Assembly (NCBI GenBank): GCA_031291845.1 | Contig: JARLIH010000397.1 | Location: 1 to 33,118, forward strand | DNA length: 33,118 bases | Source: Isosphaeraceae bacterium | GTDB lineage: Bacteria; Planctomycetota; Planctomycetia; Isosphaerales; Isosphaeraceae | Reading direction: 5' to 3' | Part shown: positions 8,324-15,551 of the stretch, piece by piece | Layout: the number at the start of each line of letters is the position of its first letter | Position numbering within the stretch: the first letter of the stretch is position 1 | Translations under genes and position numbers: made by a program | Notes under the pieces: model-generated | The model's database searches: none | What the model saw: only the letters and a program-made list of their open reading frames with translations | What the model was told of the DNA's origin: nothing

Positions 8324-8339
8324 ATGAGGGGTGCCGGTG

Positions 8340-9524
8340 ATGGTTGGGACTGTGGCTGATATCACGACCTGGGTTATTGCCGGTTTGCTTCTCACTGGTC
8401 TCGCGTTCTTGGTTGGGCTTTTCGTGTGTGGGTGGGCGCGACACTGGGGGCCGGCGTTAGGACTCGTTGATTTTCCTGGCGGGTCCCTCGCCACCCGGAC
8501 CGGCGTGTCGCGGGCGGGCGGAGTGGCCATCTGGCTGGCGATGGTCTTGGTGCTTGGCACCGAGGCGGTCATCCTCGTTGTTGGCCGCCCGTGGCTCCCG
8601 GACGCGGTTGGCCGCCACGTGGACGGCCTCTGGTTTCGGGCGGGGGAACTGGCGGTAATCCTCGCGCTGTCGACGGGAGCGCTGGCTGTCGGGATTCTCG
8701 GCGATCTGGCGGTCGGCCTCGGCTGGCGGTTTCGGCTGGGCGCGCAGGTCCTGTTGGCGGCGATTCTCGCGGCCTCGGGGGTTCGAGTCACGCTCTTCGG
8801 GCCCTTTAGTGCCCCGCTGGTGGGCGGATTGGTGACGGTCCTTTGGGTCGTGCTCCTGACCAACGCCTTCGTGTTTCTCAACAACATGGACGGTTTGGCC
8901 GCCGGGATCGGGCTTGTCGCCGCGTTGCTGTTTGCCGCGGCACAAGTTCAGGTCGGGAGTCTCTTCGCGCCGGCCGTCATGTTCGTGCTCGCCGGGGTGC
9001 TCCTCGGGTTCCTGGTCTTCAACCGCTATCCGGCCCGGCTCTTCCTCGGCGACTCGGGAGGGAATTTCCTCGGTTTCTTGCTGGGTGCGATCACGGTGGC
9101 GGGGACGTATTTCCGTTATGGCGAGCACGATTCCTCGTACAACGTTCTGGCGCCGCTGCTTGTGATGGCCGTGCCGCTGTACGAGTCCGCTTCGGTGTTT
9201 TTCGTCTGGTGGCGGGAGCGGGATGCGCCGGCCGTGCTGTTTGACCCTCAGCACTTCTCGTACCGCCTGCTTCAGAGCGGCCTGACGCCCCCGCAGGCGG
9301 TCCGGGCGATCCTGCTCGTCTCACTGGGGGCGGGGCTCGGAACCCTGCTTCTGCACCGCGTGGACGCCTTTGGTGCCGCGACCGTCGTGGGGCAGGCGGT
9401 CTGCTCGGTCGGGGTGGTGGCCGTGCTCGAGATCGCTGCCGTACGACGCGAGCGAGCCGGGCAGTCACAACAGCCCGTACACCGTCCGCGCGTGACTGCA
9501 CTGGCCCCGGAGGACTCTTGCTAA
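8340..9524 (+). CDS. WecA/TagO-like polyprenyl-phosphate sugar-1-phosphate transferase (MraY family)
   Basis: About 394 residues with ten or so hydrophobic segments, a polytopic inner-membrane enzyme. The family moves a (N-acetyl)hexosamine-1-phosphate from UDP-sugar to undecaprenyl phosphate, the first step of many polysaccharides. Visible signatures are NAFVFLNNMDGLAAG (Asn 181-182, Asp 184) and RLFLGDSGGNFLGF (Asp 238). The loop that normally carries the Asp-Asp pair reads GILGDLAVGLGWRFRLGAQ, so the first Asp is Gly (G121, D122). The usual HIHHRL segment reads QHFSYRLLQSGL. ATG 8340 has GAGGGG eight bases upstream. Together with the glycosyltransferase and export lipoprotein it fits a surface-polysaccharide pathway. 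The altered Asp pair makes full activity uncertain. Confidence 0.85.
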   Translation: MVGTVADITTWVIAGLLLTGLAFLVGLFVCGWARHWGPALGLVDFPGGSLATRTGVSRAGGVAIWLAMVLVLGTEAVILVVGRPWLPDAVGRHVDGLWFRAGELAVILALSTGALAVGILGDLAVGLGWRFRLGAQVLLAAILAASGVRVTLFGPFSAPLVGGLVTVLWVVLLTNAFVFLNNMDGLAAGIGLVAALLFAAAQVQVGSLFAPAVMFVLAGVLLGFLVFNRYPARLFLGDSGGNFLGFLLGAITVAGTYFRYGEHDSSYNVLAPLLVMAVPLYESASVFFVWWRERDAPAVLFDPQHFSYRLLQSGLTPPQAVRAILLVSLGAGLGTLLLHRVDAFGAATVVGQAVCSVGVVAVLEIAAVRRERAGQSQQPVHRPRVTALAPEDSC

Positions 9525-9535
9525 AACGCGCGCGG

Positions 9536-9561
9536 CCGGTCGAGAATCCACTCTCGATCGG
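9536..9561 (+). terminator. Terminator-like hairpin after the WecA-like gene
   Basis: CCGGTCGAGA (9536-9545) pairs with TCTCGATCGG (9552-9561) through ten pairs, one of them G-T, around a 6-nt loop, 11 bases after the stop codon. There is no T-run, as often seen in GC-rich genomes. Confidence 0.5.
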
Positions 9562-9690
9562 GCGGAGTTCCGTGCACAGCGCGAGATATCTTACCCCGCT
9601 TTGGGACGTGACCTTGCCATCCTGGGCGAGCGTGCATCCACCTGGTCAGGGGACGACCCTGAATGACACAGGTTCTGCTCTCCGAAGGCT

Positions 9691-9715
9691 CATTCCGATA
9701 CGACCGACCGGAATG
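9691..9715 (-). terminator. Hairpin downstream of the minus-strand Pro/Ala-rich gene
   Basis: CATTCCG (9691-9697) and CGGAATG (9709-9715) form a perfect 7-bp stem with an 11-nt loop, about 30 bases past the stop of the minus-strand gene that ends at 9746. It separates two convergent genes. There is no T-run. Confidence 0.35.
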
Positions 9716-9745
9716 CTGGAAGAGCCTTCTCAACGGATTTGCCGG

Positions 9746-10966
9746 TCACGGCTGTCCCGCTTGGCCCGCACCGCGTTGGGGCGGAACGGGGAAGGCGAGC
9801 AGTTGCCTGGCGGCCCTGACACGCACTTCGTCCGGTGTGCGGACGCCGCCCCGCGCGTTCATCAGCCGCCGGTCCAGGTGACGCGCGATATCGTCGAGAA
9901 TAATTGGTTCGGGGATGTCGTGGGCACGGAGTAGCGCGACGCGGTCTTGATGCGTTGAGCGGTCGGGGAGCGTGTGCAGCCGGCGAGTGACCGCCTTGCG
10001 CAGTTCAGGCGGCAGGCTTCGGCCGTATTGGTCGCACAACTCGTCGATCCGCTTTCCCGCGTCGGCCCCCGCGTTGCGCAGGACGTCGCGAAGTTCACGG
10101 TGGAACGCGACTCTCTGGTCGTACGCCCGTTGCGCGCCTTCGATCTGTTCGGTGCGGCGGGCTTCTCCCTTGGCCTGTCGCATCAGATCGACTGCCGCTT
10201 GGCGTTCTTCGGCTTCGCGCTGAATCGCGCGCTCGACCTCCTCGGGGCTGAGGGGTGGCGGAGCCGGGTTCTCGGGCGGCGTGGCCGCCGGAACTGGCGG
10301 GGCTTCGTTCTCGGCTGGCGCCGAGGGCTGGTCGCCGTTGGTCGCCGCACGTTCCATCGGGGGAGAGACGGCCGCAGGTGCGCCCGCCGGCGGAACCAAT
10401 CCGGCGGCTTCGGCGTGAGGACGTTCCTTGGCGCCGGGATCGGGCAGGGGCGCGACGGGACGACTTTCGGCGATGGTGGGTGGGGCGAGCTGGGGGGCCT
10501 CCGGTGACGGGGTGGCATCACCAGAGGAGGGTTGCATTGGGCGTGTGGCCGGTTCGGCGGCCGCTGCAGCGGCGGGCACTGAAGTCAATTGCTCCGGCAG
10601 ATCCGGCACGATCCCCTGGCCGTTCAGGACGGTCGGCGGTTCGCTGAGGGCATCCGTGGCGCCGGCGGTTTTCTCGCCCTGGCGCTCCGGCACTGGGGCG
10701 ACTCGGGGCAAAGAGGCGACCAGGTCTCGGGAAGATCGCCGCCCTGTATTCGAGTGGCGATGGTAGTAAGCGGCTCCCAAACCGACCAGGACGATCAGGA
10801 GCACGAGGACCAACCAGGACGGAGCTCCCCGATACCGGTACTCCACGATCACGAGCGGTGCCGGGGCCTCGGGCGCGGGGGCCGAAGGTGCGCGCGATGC
10901 CGGCAACTCGGGCCGGGCCGGCTGACCGGCTTCGAGCTCGTCGGGAATGTCGAAGTCAGCACTCAT
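9746..10966 (-). CDS. Pro/Ala-rich single-pass membrane protein with helical C-terminal domain, unknown function
   Basis: 406 residues. A short acidic N-terminus (MSADFDIPDELEAG) precedes one transmembrane helix at about 50-68 (WLVLVLLIVLVGLGAAYY). A long low-complexity Pro/Ala/Glu linker (about 80-245) follows, then a charged, predicted helical domain (about 245-406). That domain includes SPEEVERAIQREAEERQAAVDL and YDQRVAFHRELRDVLRNAG, and ends in a Pro/Gln tail. With no cleavable signal, the linker and helical domain should project to one face of the membrane. GGAGG stands about nine bases before ATG 10966. The layout recalls TonB- or spacer-type proteins, but no TonB or peptidoglycan-binding motif is seen, and I recognise no family. 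It sits on the opposite strand between the WecA-like and export genes. Confidence 0.7.
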   Translation of the reverse strand: MSADFDIPDELEAGQPARPELPASRAPSAPAPEAPAPLVIVEYRYRGAPSWLVLVLLIVLVGLGAAYYHRHSNTGRRSSRDLVASLPRVAPVPERQGEKTAGATDALSEPPTVLNGQGIVPDLPEQLTSVPAAAAAAEPATRPMQPSSGDATPSPEAPQLAPPTIAESRPVAPLPDPGAKERPHAEAAGLVPPAGAPAAVSPPMERAATNGDQPSAPAENEAPPVPAATPPENPAPPPLSPEEVERAIQREAEERQAAVDLMRQAKGEARRTEQIEGAQRAYDQRVAFHRELRDVLRNAGADAGKRIDELCDQYGRSLPPELRKAVTRRLHTLPDRSTHQDRVALLRAHDIPEPIILDDIARHLDRRLMNARGGVRTPDEVRVRAARQLLAFPVPPQRGAGQAGQP

Positions 10967-11616
10967 TTTGGCCTGCCTCCGGTCAATTCCCCTGATCCGC
11001 CGCTCGGCCTTGGCCTGCGAAGGTCTCGTCCCCTGACGCCGCGTTCGTCGTTCGTACCCGTTCTATGAGCTCTCTATTCTAGAGTGTGCCGGCATGTCGG
11101 GGAAACGCCGAATTGATGCGTCGCGGCGTCCCGCCCGCGTTCGGAGATCGAAGCGGGCTCGGCAAACTCTCGGTCCGGCGGGTCCGCAAGCCCTCTCCTT
11201 TACCCGCAGGATCGCCGACCGAACGAAGAAATCGCTGCGGTGCGACAGCTTGCGTCTCCTGCGGGGACCGGAGCGGACGCGCGTCCTAAGCGTCGTTATC
11301 CCAGCAGATTACGCCACGAAGGGGCCGCACAACCAGCAGCGTCAGGAGAACCGGCACCACGGACACGACCGGTGTACACGGAAAAGTTTATCAGAATTAC
11401 TCCAGGCAGGGTTTTTGGCCGACCGATTCTGTTCCCGTCAGGATTCGCGCTGAACTTCGGTCCGTCGGGCGGTTCGGAGCCTCTGGGCGGGCGACAGGCG
11501 CGCGGGCGGAAACCGGCGGTCAGCACCCCGATGATCCGACCGGGGGTGGGCTTGCTGGCCGGAGTTAGGTCTGGAGCGAATTCCGACGGATCTGGCTGCG
11601 GCTGAGGGAGAATCGC
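10967..11616. other. Divergent intergenic region upstream of the export lipoprotein
   Basis: 650 bp between divergently transcribed genes; no supported gene. Small inverted repeats are visible (CTCTA-TTC-TAGAG near 11070; GCCCGC/GCGGGC near 11131-11156; CACCCC/GGGGTG near 11524-11549). An AT-richer patch (around 11379-11402) may hold a promoter, but no clear -35/-10 pair was found. Confidence 0.35.
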
Positions 11617-12531
11617 ATGGAACGCGTCAGGTCACTTTGGCACCGGATCTCGCTGGGGCTCATCGTCCTGAGCGCATTCGCGGGCACGGGATGTCAGACC
11701 GTGAAGACTCCCGAGGAAGAGATCGCCTCAAGCTCCATCCCGCGCGAAAAGAACATGACGTCGATGCCGGCCTATGTGGTCGAGCCACCCGACCTGCTTG
11801 TCGTTGAAGTTCTCGAGTCGCTTCCCGGCCGTCCGATCAGCGGCGAACGCCTGGTCCGACCCGACGGGACGATTACCCTGGGCTTTTACGGGGACGTCTA
11901 CGTCACGGGGCTGAGCCTACCGGAAGTCAAGGAGAAGATCGTCCTTCACCTCCGCAAATACCTGAGCGACGAAGTCCTCGGCCTCTGGAAGCTCGACGAT
12001 AAAGGCAACTACGTGCCGGTGGATCCGAAGGACTCCGACACCGTTTACGTCGACATTGGTTCATACAACAGCAAGTTCTACTACGTTCACGGCGACGTCT
12101 CGCTCACGGGCCGCTTCCCGATTACGGGTAACGAGACGGTGCTCGACGCCCTAAACAATGCCGGCGGTTTGATCCCGACCGCCGCGCCCCGGAACATCCG
12201 CCTCGTGCGGCCGGCGCCGCCGGGGGGTTGTTGCGAACAGAAGTTCCCGGTAAACCTGGCCGCGATCATCAGCGGTGGTGACCCGACGACCAATTACCAG
12301 CTTATGCCCGGCGATCGCCTGGTCGTGTATCGCGACCCGATCGTTCGCGCGACGATCTTCATCGACCGCCTGGCAGCACCTTTCCAGACGGTCATCAATT
12401 CGGGATTGCAGTACACCTTCTTCGCCAGGCAAATCCAGTTCCTACGGGTGGGTGTTACCACTGGTACGGGCGCGGCCTCGGGCACCTCGACCGCCAATCC
12501 CACGGCCGTGGTTCAGCCCGGTGCACGCTAA
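11617..12531 (+). CDS. Polysaccharide export lipoprotein (Wza-like, Poly_export + SLBB)
   Basis: 304 residues. The N-terminal hydrophobic segment ends AFAGTGC, so Cys 26 is the probable lipidation site, although the residue three before it is Gly and not Leu/Val. The Poly_export domain runs from about 52 to 112 (YVVEPPDLLVVEV, then RPDGTITLGFYGDVYVTGLSL). An SLBB-type domain follows at about 155-200 (YYVHGDVSLTGRFPITGNETVLDALNNAGG). QLMPGDRLVVYRD is the second ligand-binding-like stretch. This is the outer-membrane exopolysaccharide export component, with an insert around 118-140 (DEVLGLWKLDDKGNYVPVD) that I associate with planctomycete versions. The ribosome site GAGGGAGA precedes ATG 11617. 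The partner tyrosine autokinase/Wzc is not in the window. Confidence 0.9.
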   Translation: MERVRSLWHRISLGLIVLSAFAGTGCQTVKTPEEEIASSSIPREKNMTSMPAYVVEPPDLLVVEVLESLPGRPISGERLVRPDGTITLGFYGDVYVTGLSLPEVKEKIVLHLRKYLSDEVLGLWKLDDKGNYVPVDPKDSDTVYVDIGSYNSKFYYVHGDVSLTGRFPITGNETVLDALNNAGGLIPTAAPRNIRLVRPAPPGGCCEQKFPVNLAAIISGGDPTTNYQLMPGDRLVVYRDPIVRATIFIDRLAAPFQTVINSGLQYTFFARQIQFLRVGVTTGTGAASGTSTANPTAVVQPGAR

Positions 12532-13137
12532 CCCTTCTTTCGCGTGAAATCGTCCGAGGTGCCGGCGCCCGCGTGCGAAAAGGTCTTGTTTTCCAGGGCC
12601 AGCATGTGGGACCGCCTGTCGGCACGATCGGTCTAGTGACAGTCAGAGCCTGATTCCGTCCAGGATCGCCAACGATTCTCGCTGGCGGAGCCCCGCATCG
12701 GCGGTGCCTCCCACCGGGGGCCACTTCTCGCCGTCGTGCTTGTCGCCAACCGACTCATCGCGCCGGCCCTCGCATGGATCATGGTGCCGACGGCTGAACT
12801 GGGGCACAACGCTGTATTACGGCTTGCGGCGAGGCACCGCAACAACCCTCCGGTAGCCAACGCCGCTACTCCGGCCACCGCGCCCGGCGGCACGCTGCGC
12901 GTGGCAGAGCCCGCTGGTACCGCGTAGCCATCCGGTAGAGCGCCGCGGCCTTTCTCAAGGTCGCGAATCCACCGAGAGAAATCGACGCTGGTTTTACCAG
13001 AACGATCGCGCCGCCGGCCCGAGTGCAGAATACTCGTTGGCAAATTTCGAAAAAGACGTTCGTTCTCCGCGGCCGTGAGGTGGCGTAGAATGAAGTTGAC
13101 TGGTGTCCGAACGTTTTCGAGCCATGAGGAGGGTCCC
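12532..13137. other. Spacer after the export gene; includes a possible promoter at its end
   Basis: About 600 bp. A minus-strand frame across 12633-13178 and a short plus frame at 12736-12927 show no recognisable family and are not called. GTAGC/GCTAC hairpin sequence lies near 12854-12870. The right end carries TTCTCC (13063-13068), 17 bp, then TAGAAT (13086-13091), a candidate promoter for the Gly-rich gene. Confidence 0.35.
13063..13091 (+). promoter_or_regulatory. Possible promoter of the Gly-rich secreted protein gene
   Basis: TAGAAT (13086-13091) matches the -10 consensus at five of six bases and lies about 47 bases before the start codon. The hexamer 17 bp upstream, TTCTCC, is the same as the one 18 bp before TATAAT at 6005. 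It matches the -35 consensus poorly. Confidence 0.3.
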
Positions 13138-13731
13138 ATGTTGCGGCACGTTGGAATTCTCGCGGCCTCTCTGCTCATGGGCTCATCGCTTCGGGCGAGC
13201 GAACTGGACGCGGAATTTGGTCAAAAGTCGCTGGCCAACGCGACCGCTGGTGCAGTTGCCGAGTCCGAGCGTTCTTCGACGCTGGTCCAGGTGAATTCGA
13301 AGGAGGCGAGTTCCAACCGCACATCGGAGCTGGATGCCGAAACTCCCGTCCAGGCATTTCACGGCGGGGGTGGCTTTGGCCATGGATTCGGCGGGGGTGG
13401 CTTTGGCCACGGATTCGGCGGGGGCGGCTTTGGCCACGGATTCGGTTATGGCGGATACGGGTTTGGACGTGGCTTCGGCTATGGCGGATGGGGTTTTGGC
13501 GGTGGCCTCGGGTACGGTCTCGGCTTCGGCTATGGCCTGGGTTATGGCGGTTTCGGCTACGGCCTCGGTTACGGTGGCTTCGGCTACCCGTGGTTTGGGT
13601 ACGGCGGCTATGGTTACGGCCTGGGCTACGGTGGCTATGGTTATGGCCTGGGCTACGGTGGCTATGGCTACGCGCCGGTGGCCTATTACGCACCCTACGT
13701 GAGCTACGGCTATCGACGCTGGTGCTGGTAG
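13138..13731 (+). CDS. Secreted Gly/Tyr/Phe-rich repeat protein
   Basis: About 197 residues. A signal peptide (MLRHVGILAASLLMGSSLRAS, likely cut after Ala 20) is followed by a polar stretch of about 55 residues. The rest is almost wholly Gly with aromatic residues and His: three GFGHGFGGG-type nonamers, then GYGF/GWGF and GLGYGGYGY units. The end is SYGYRRWCW with a single late Cys. The start is ATG 13138, with AGGAGGG five bases upstream, a very strong ribosome site. Such low-complexity extracellular proteins can be surface, matrix or cell-wall components; no enzymatic domain is visible. The repeats are also tandem at DNA level (27-bp units), so the length may vary between strains. Confidence 0.75.
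   Translation: MLRHVGILAASLLMGSSLRASELDAEFGQKSLANATAGAVAESERSSTLVQVNSKEASSNRTSELDAETPVQAFHGGGGFGHGFGGGGFGHGFGGGGFGHGFGYGGYGFGRGFGYGGWGFGGGLGYGLGFGYGLGYGGFGYGLGYGGFGYPWFGYGGYGYGLGYGGYGYGLGYGGYGYAPVAYYAPYVSYGYRRWCW
13363..13443 (+). repeat. Three 27-bp tandem repeats inside the Gly-rich gene
   Basis: Units 13363-13389, 13390-13416 and 13417-13443 differ by only one or two bases and each encodes nine residues (GGGGFGHGF register). The reading frame is kept whatever the copy number. Confidence 0.9.
13618..13671 (+). repeat. Two 27-bp tandem repeats inside the Gly-rich gene
   Basis: 13618-13644 and 13645-13671 are nearly identical (GLGYGGYGY units), with more diverged copies upstream from about 13537. 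The 27-bp period is the same as in the first array. Confidence 0.85.
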
Positions 13732-13872
13732 ATACGGGGCGGAGAATGCGAGCGGTACTCCCGTTGAATCACGAGGCAGCGGGAGGGATTGGGTTCCCCA
13801 AAGGTTTCGACCCGGAACGGCGCTCGGTGGACTGGACGCTTCGAGGCTAAACATCGGAGCGGGGGTGTCGTG

Positions 13873-15363
13873 ATGGGTGTTCGGGCGGCTCGTTGTCTGC
13901 TGGTGCTGCTGGCCTGCGGCCGATTCGCCTGGGCTCAGGGCGACGGACCCGTTGCCAGGCAAATTGCCGCCGGAGATCGCCCCGCCGCTTCGCGCCTGGC
14001 GAATGCCGAGGATGTGCGCAGGCGGCTGGGACTTGTACCTGGTTACGAAAGCGTCGCCCGCGTCAGTGCGATCAAAGTCGCCGTGCTCGACTACGGATTC
14101 GACGGCAACGGCGGGGCACAGCCGTACTTGCCGGAGGGTGTCGTCGTCGTCGAGCACTACGACCCGGAGTTCGTGCGCCAATACGGTCTGGGAGATCCGA
14201 ATTATCGAAAGGGGTTCGAGCCCTCGAATCGTCACGGCCGGGTGATGGCTCAAATCATCTGGGCCGTCACGGGATCGCACCGGGATGGGCCGAAATTCTA
14301 CCTGCTCAATGCGAACGGCCCGACGATGCTCCGGCGTGCAGTCCGGTATGCGATCGAGCAGAAGGTGGATGTGGTCCTTTTCAGCGGTTCCTTCGAGGGG
14401 GGTGGAAACGGCGATGGACGTGGGCCGATCAATCGGATCGTGGACGAGGCCCTCGCCGCGAACATCGTCTGGATCAATGCCGCGGGCAACTACGGCCGTC
14501 GTGTCTACAATGGCCCGGTGCGCATTCTGCCCGACGGCTACCTTCGCCTGCGCGACGGGTTGGATGTGGCCGCGCTGCGGTTCCGGAACCGGGTAGACGA
14601 GAATGACGTGAGCATTACCCTGACCTGGAACGACTACAAAGATGCGGAAGACGCGGGCACGGCGAAGGACCTCGACCTGTTCGTCGAGGACTCGGCCGGT
14701 CGGCGCGTCGGGACAAGCGAGAAAACTCAGGTCACTACGGACGGTCCCGCCGGACCGAACGAGAGCCGAAACCCACGCGAACGGGTCGTCCTGAAGAACT
14801 TGGCGGCCTGCCCCGACGTGCCTTCCGACCCGGATTATGGCTATCGCATCCGAGTTCGAGCGACCCGCGGCGCGTTCACTTCGGCCGATCGCCTGCGCGT
14901 GCTTGTGACGGCAAGCCGCGATGCCTACATGGCGCCTGCGGGGACGGTGCGCGAGGCGTTCGAGTTCGTGGATGCCACGGGGGAGGGGGAGGTCTATCCT
15001 CCGGCCGACAACCCGCTCGTGCTCACGGTCGGTGATTCCGACCCCTCGACGTCCATCGGCCCGACGCTCGACCGTCGGGTCAAGCCGGACGTGATTCTTG
15101 ATGATTCGCGGGCGTTCTTCACGGACGGCGTGGTTTCCGCGGGTTCTTCCAATGCCGCCGCCTATGTGGCGGGGGTCGTCACCGTGCTCAAAGCCACGGC
15201 GCCCGCGCTCGGTCCGGGAGAGTTGCTGCGAATTGCCCGCCAAGGATCGCCCGTTCGCTCGCAACGTGTGCGGGGGCCCGCCTCCGGTTTGGCTCCCCAG
15301 TATTTTACGTGGCAAACCCCGACACGCAGCCGCTTGGCCGAAGTCGTACTCGGTGTTCGGTGA
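13873..15363 (+). CDS. Secreted subtilisin-like (S8) serine protease with an inserted beta domain
   Basis: About 496 residues. The signal peptide (about 1-21, ending RFAWA) points to export. All subtilase landmarks are present: catalytic Asp 73 in KVAVLDYGFDG, His 121 in NRHGRVMAQ (HGR instead of the usual HGT), oxyanion Asn 206 in NAAGNYG, and Ser 426 in AGSSNAAAYVAG (GSS instead of GTS). Between Asn and Ser lies an extra region of about 130 residues (220-350). Its pattern (VSITLTWNDY, KDLDLFVEDSAGRRVG, YRIRVRA, LRVLVTAS) resembles pre-peptidase C-terminal/P-type beta domains. There is no obvious long propeptide. ATG 13873 is chosen; GTG 13870 is adjacent, and GGGGG lies seven bases upstream. 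Probably a periplasmic or extracellular endopeptidase; it follows the Gly-rich gene by 140 bp. Confidence 0.85.
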   Translation: MGVRAARCLLVLLACGRFAWAQGDGPVARQIAAGDRPAASRLANAEDVRRRLGLVPGYESVARVSAIKVAVLDYGFDGNGGAQPYLPEGVVVVEHYDPEFVRQYGLGDPNYRKGFEPSNRHGRVMAQIIWAVTGSHRDGPKFYLLNANGPTMLRRAVRYAIEQKVDVVLFSGSFEGGGNGDGRGPINRIVDEALAANIVWINAAGNYGRRVYNGPVRILPDGYLRLRDGLDVAALRFRNRVDENDVSITLTWNDYKDAEDAGTAKDLDLFVEDSAGRRVGTSEKTQVTTDGPAGPNESRNPRERVVLKNLAACPDVPSDPDYGYRIRVRATRGAFTSADRLRVLVTASRDAYMAPAGTVREAFEFVDATGEGEVYPPADNPLVLTVGDSDPSTSIGPTLDRRVKPDVILDDSRAFFTDGVVSAGSSNAAAYVAGVVTVLKATAPALGPGELLRIARQGSPVRSQRVRGPASGLAPQYFTWQTPTRSRLAEVVLGVR

Positions 15364-15474
15364 GGCCGGGCCCGCGGACTCTCACAGTGAAAACGCGCGC
15401 TTACCGTGTCGATCAGAGCGACTCGACCGCGCGCTCGTCCGACCATCGCCCTACCGGGCATGCGCGACGTATTT

Positions 15475-15551
15475 GTAGGGAGGGCCAGGGCCCCAACCCA
15501 CCACGAGCTGGGGACGGTGGGTCGGTGCCCTGGGGGGCTGATCCACCCTAC
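15475..15551. repeat. 77-bp nested palindromic element between convergent genes
   Basis: Outer arms GTAGGG (15475-15480) and CCCTAC (15546-15551) enclose CCAGGGC/GCCCTGG, which encloses ACCCACC/GGTGGGT with a loop of about 13 nt. The pattern recalls dispersed palindromic repeats of the GTAGGGTGGG...CCCACCCTAC kind. Its right end supplies the stop codon (TAG) of the minus-strand SGNH hydrolase. It could work as a bidirectional terminator for the two convergent genes. Confidence 0.7.

Larger units (their letters stand above)
7476..8339. other. Long spacer between the FHA and WecA-like genes
   Basis: About 860 bp. Apart from the doubtful minus-strand small ORF (7509-7745) no gene is supported. 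It holds a perfect hairpin CGAACCG-TTTA-CGGTTCG (7886-7903), a weaker one (CTCGG/CCGAG, 7911-7928), an AT-richer patch around 7966-8040, and a 7-bp tandem repeat near its end. Confidence 0.4.

Noticed and set aside
12633..13178. Minus-strand 181-codon open frame in the spacer before the Gly-rich gene
   Set aside because: No family pattern; the composition is Arg/Ser/Ala-rich like chance frames, and it overlaps the start and promoter of the Gly-rich gene.
13363..13671. CRISPR-like array
   Set aside because: The repeats are contiguous without spacers, lie in frame inside a coding sequence and encode Gly-rich nonamers.
13183..15315. A 710-codon open frame on the minus strand antisense to the Gly-rich and subtilase genes
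   Set aside because: It mirrors two well-supported plus-strand genes; its His/Arg and Ala/Thr/Glu repeats are the reverse reading of the Gly-rich repeats, with no family pattern.
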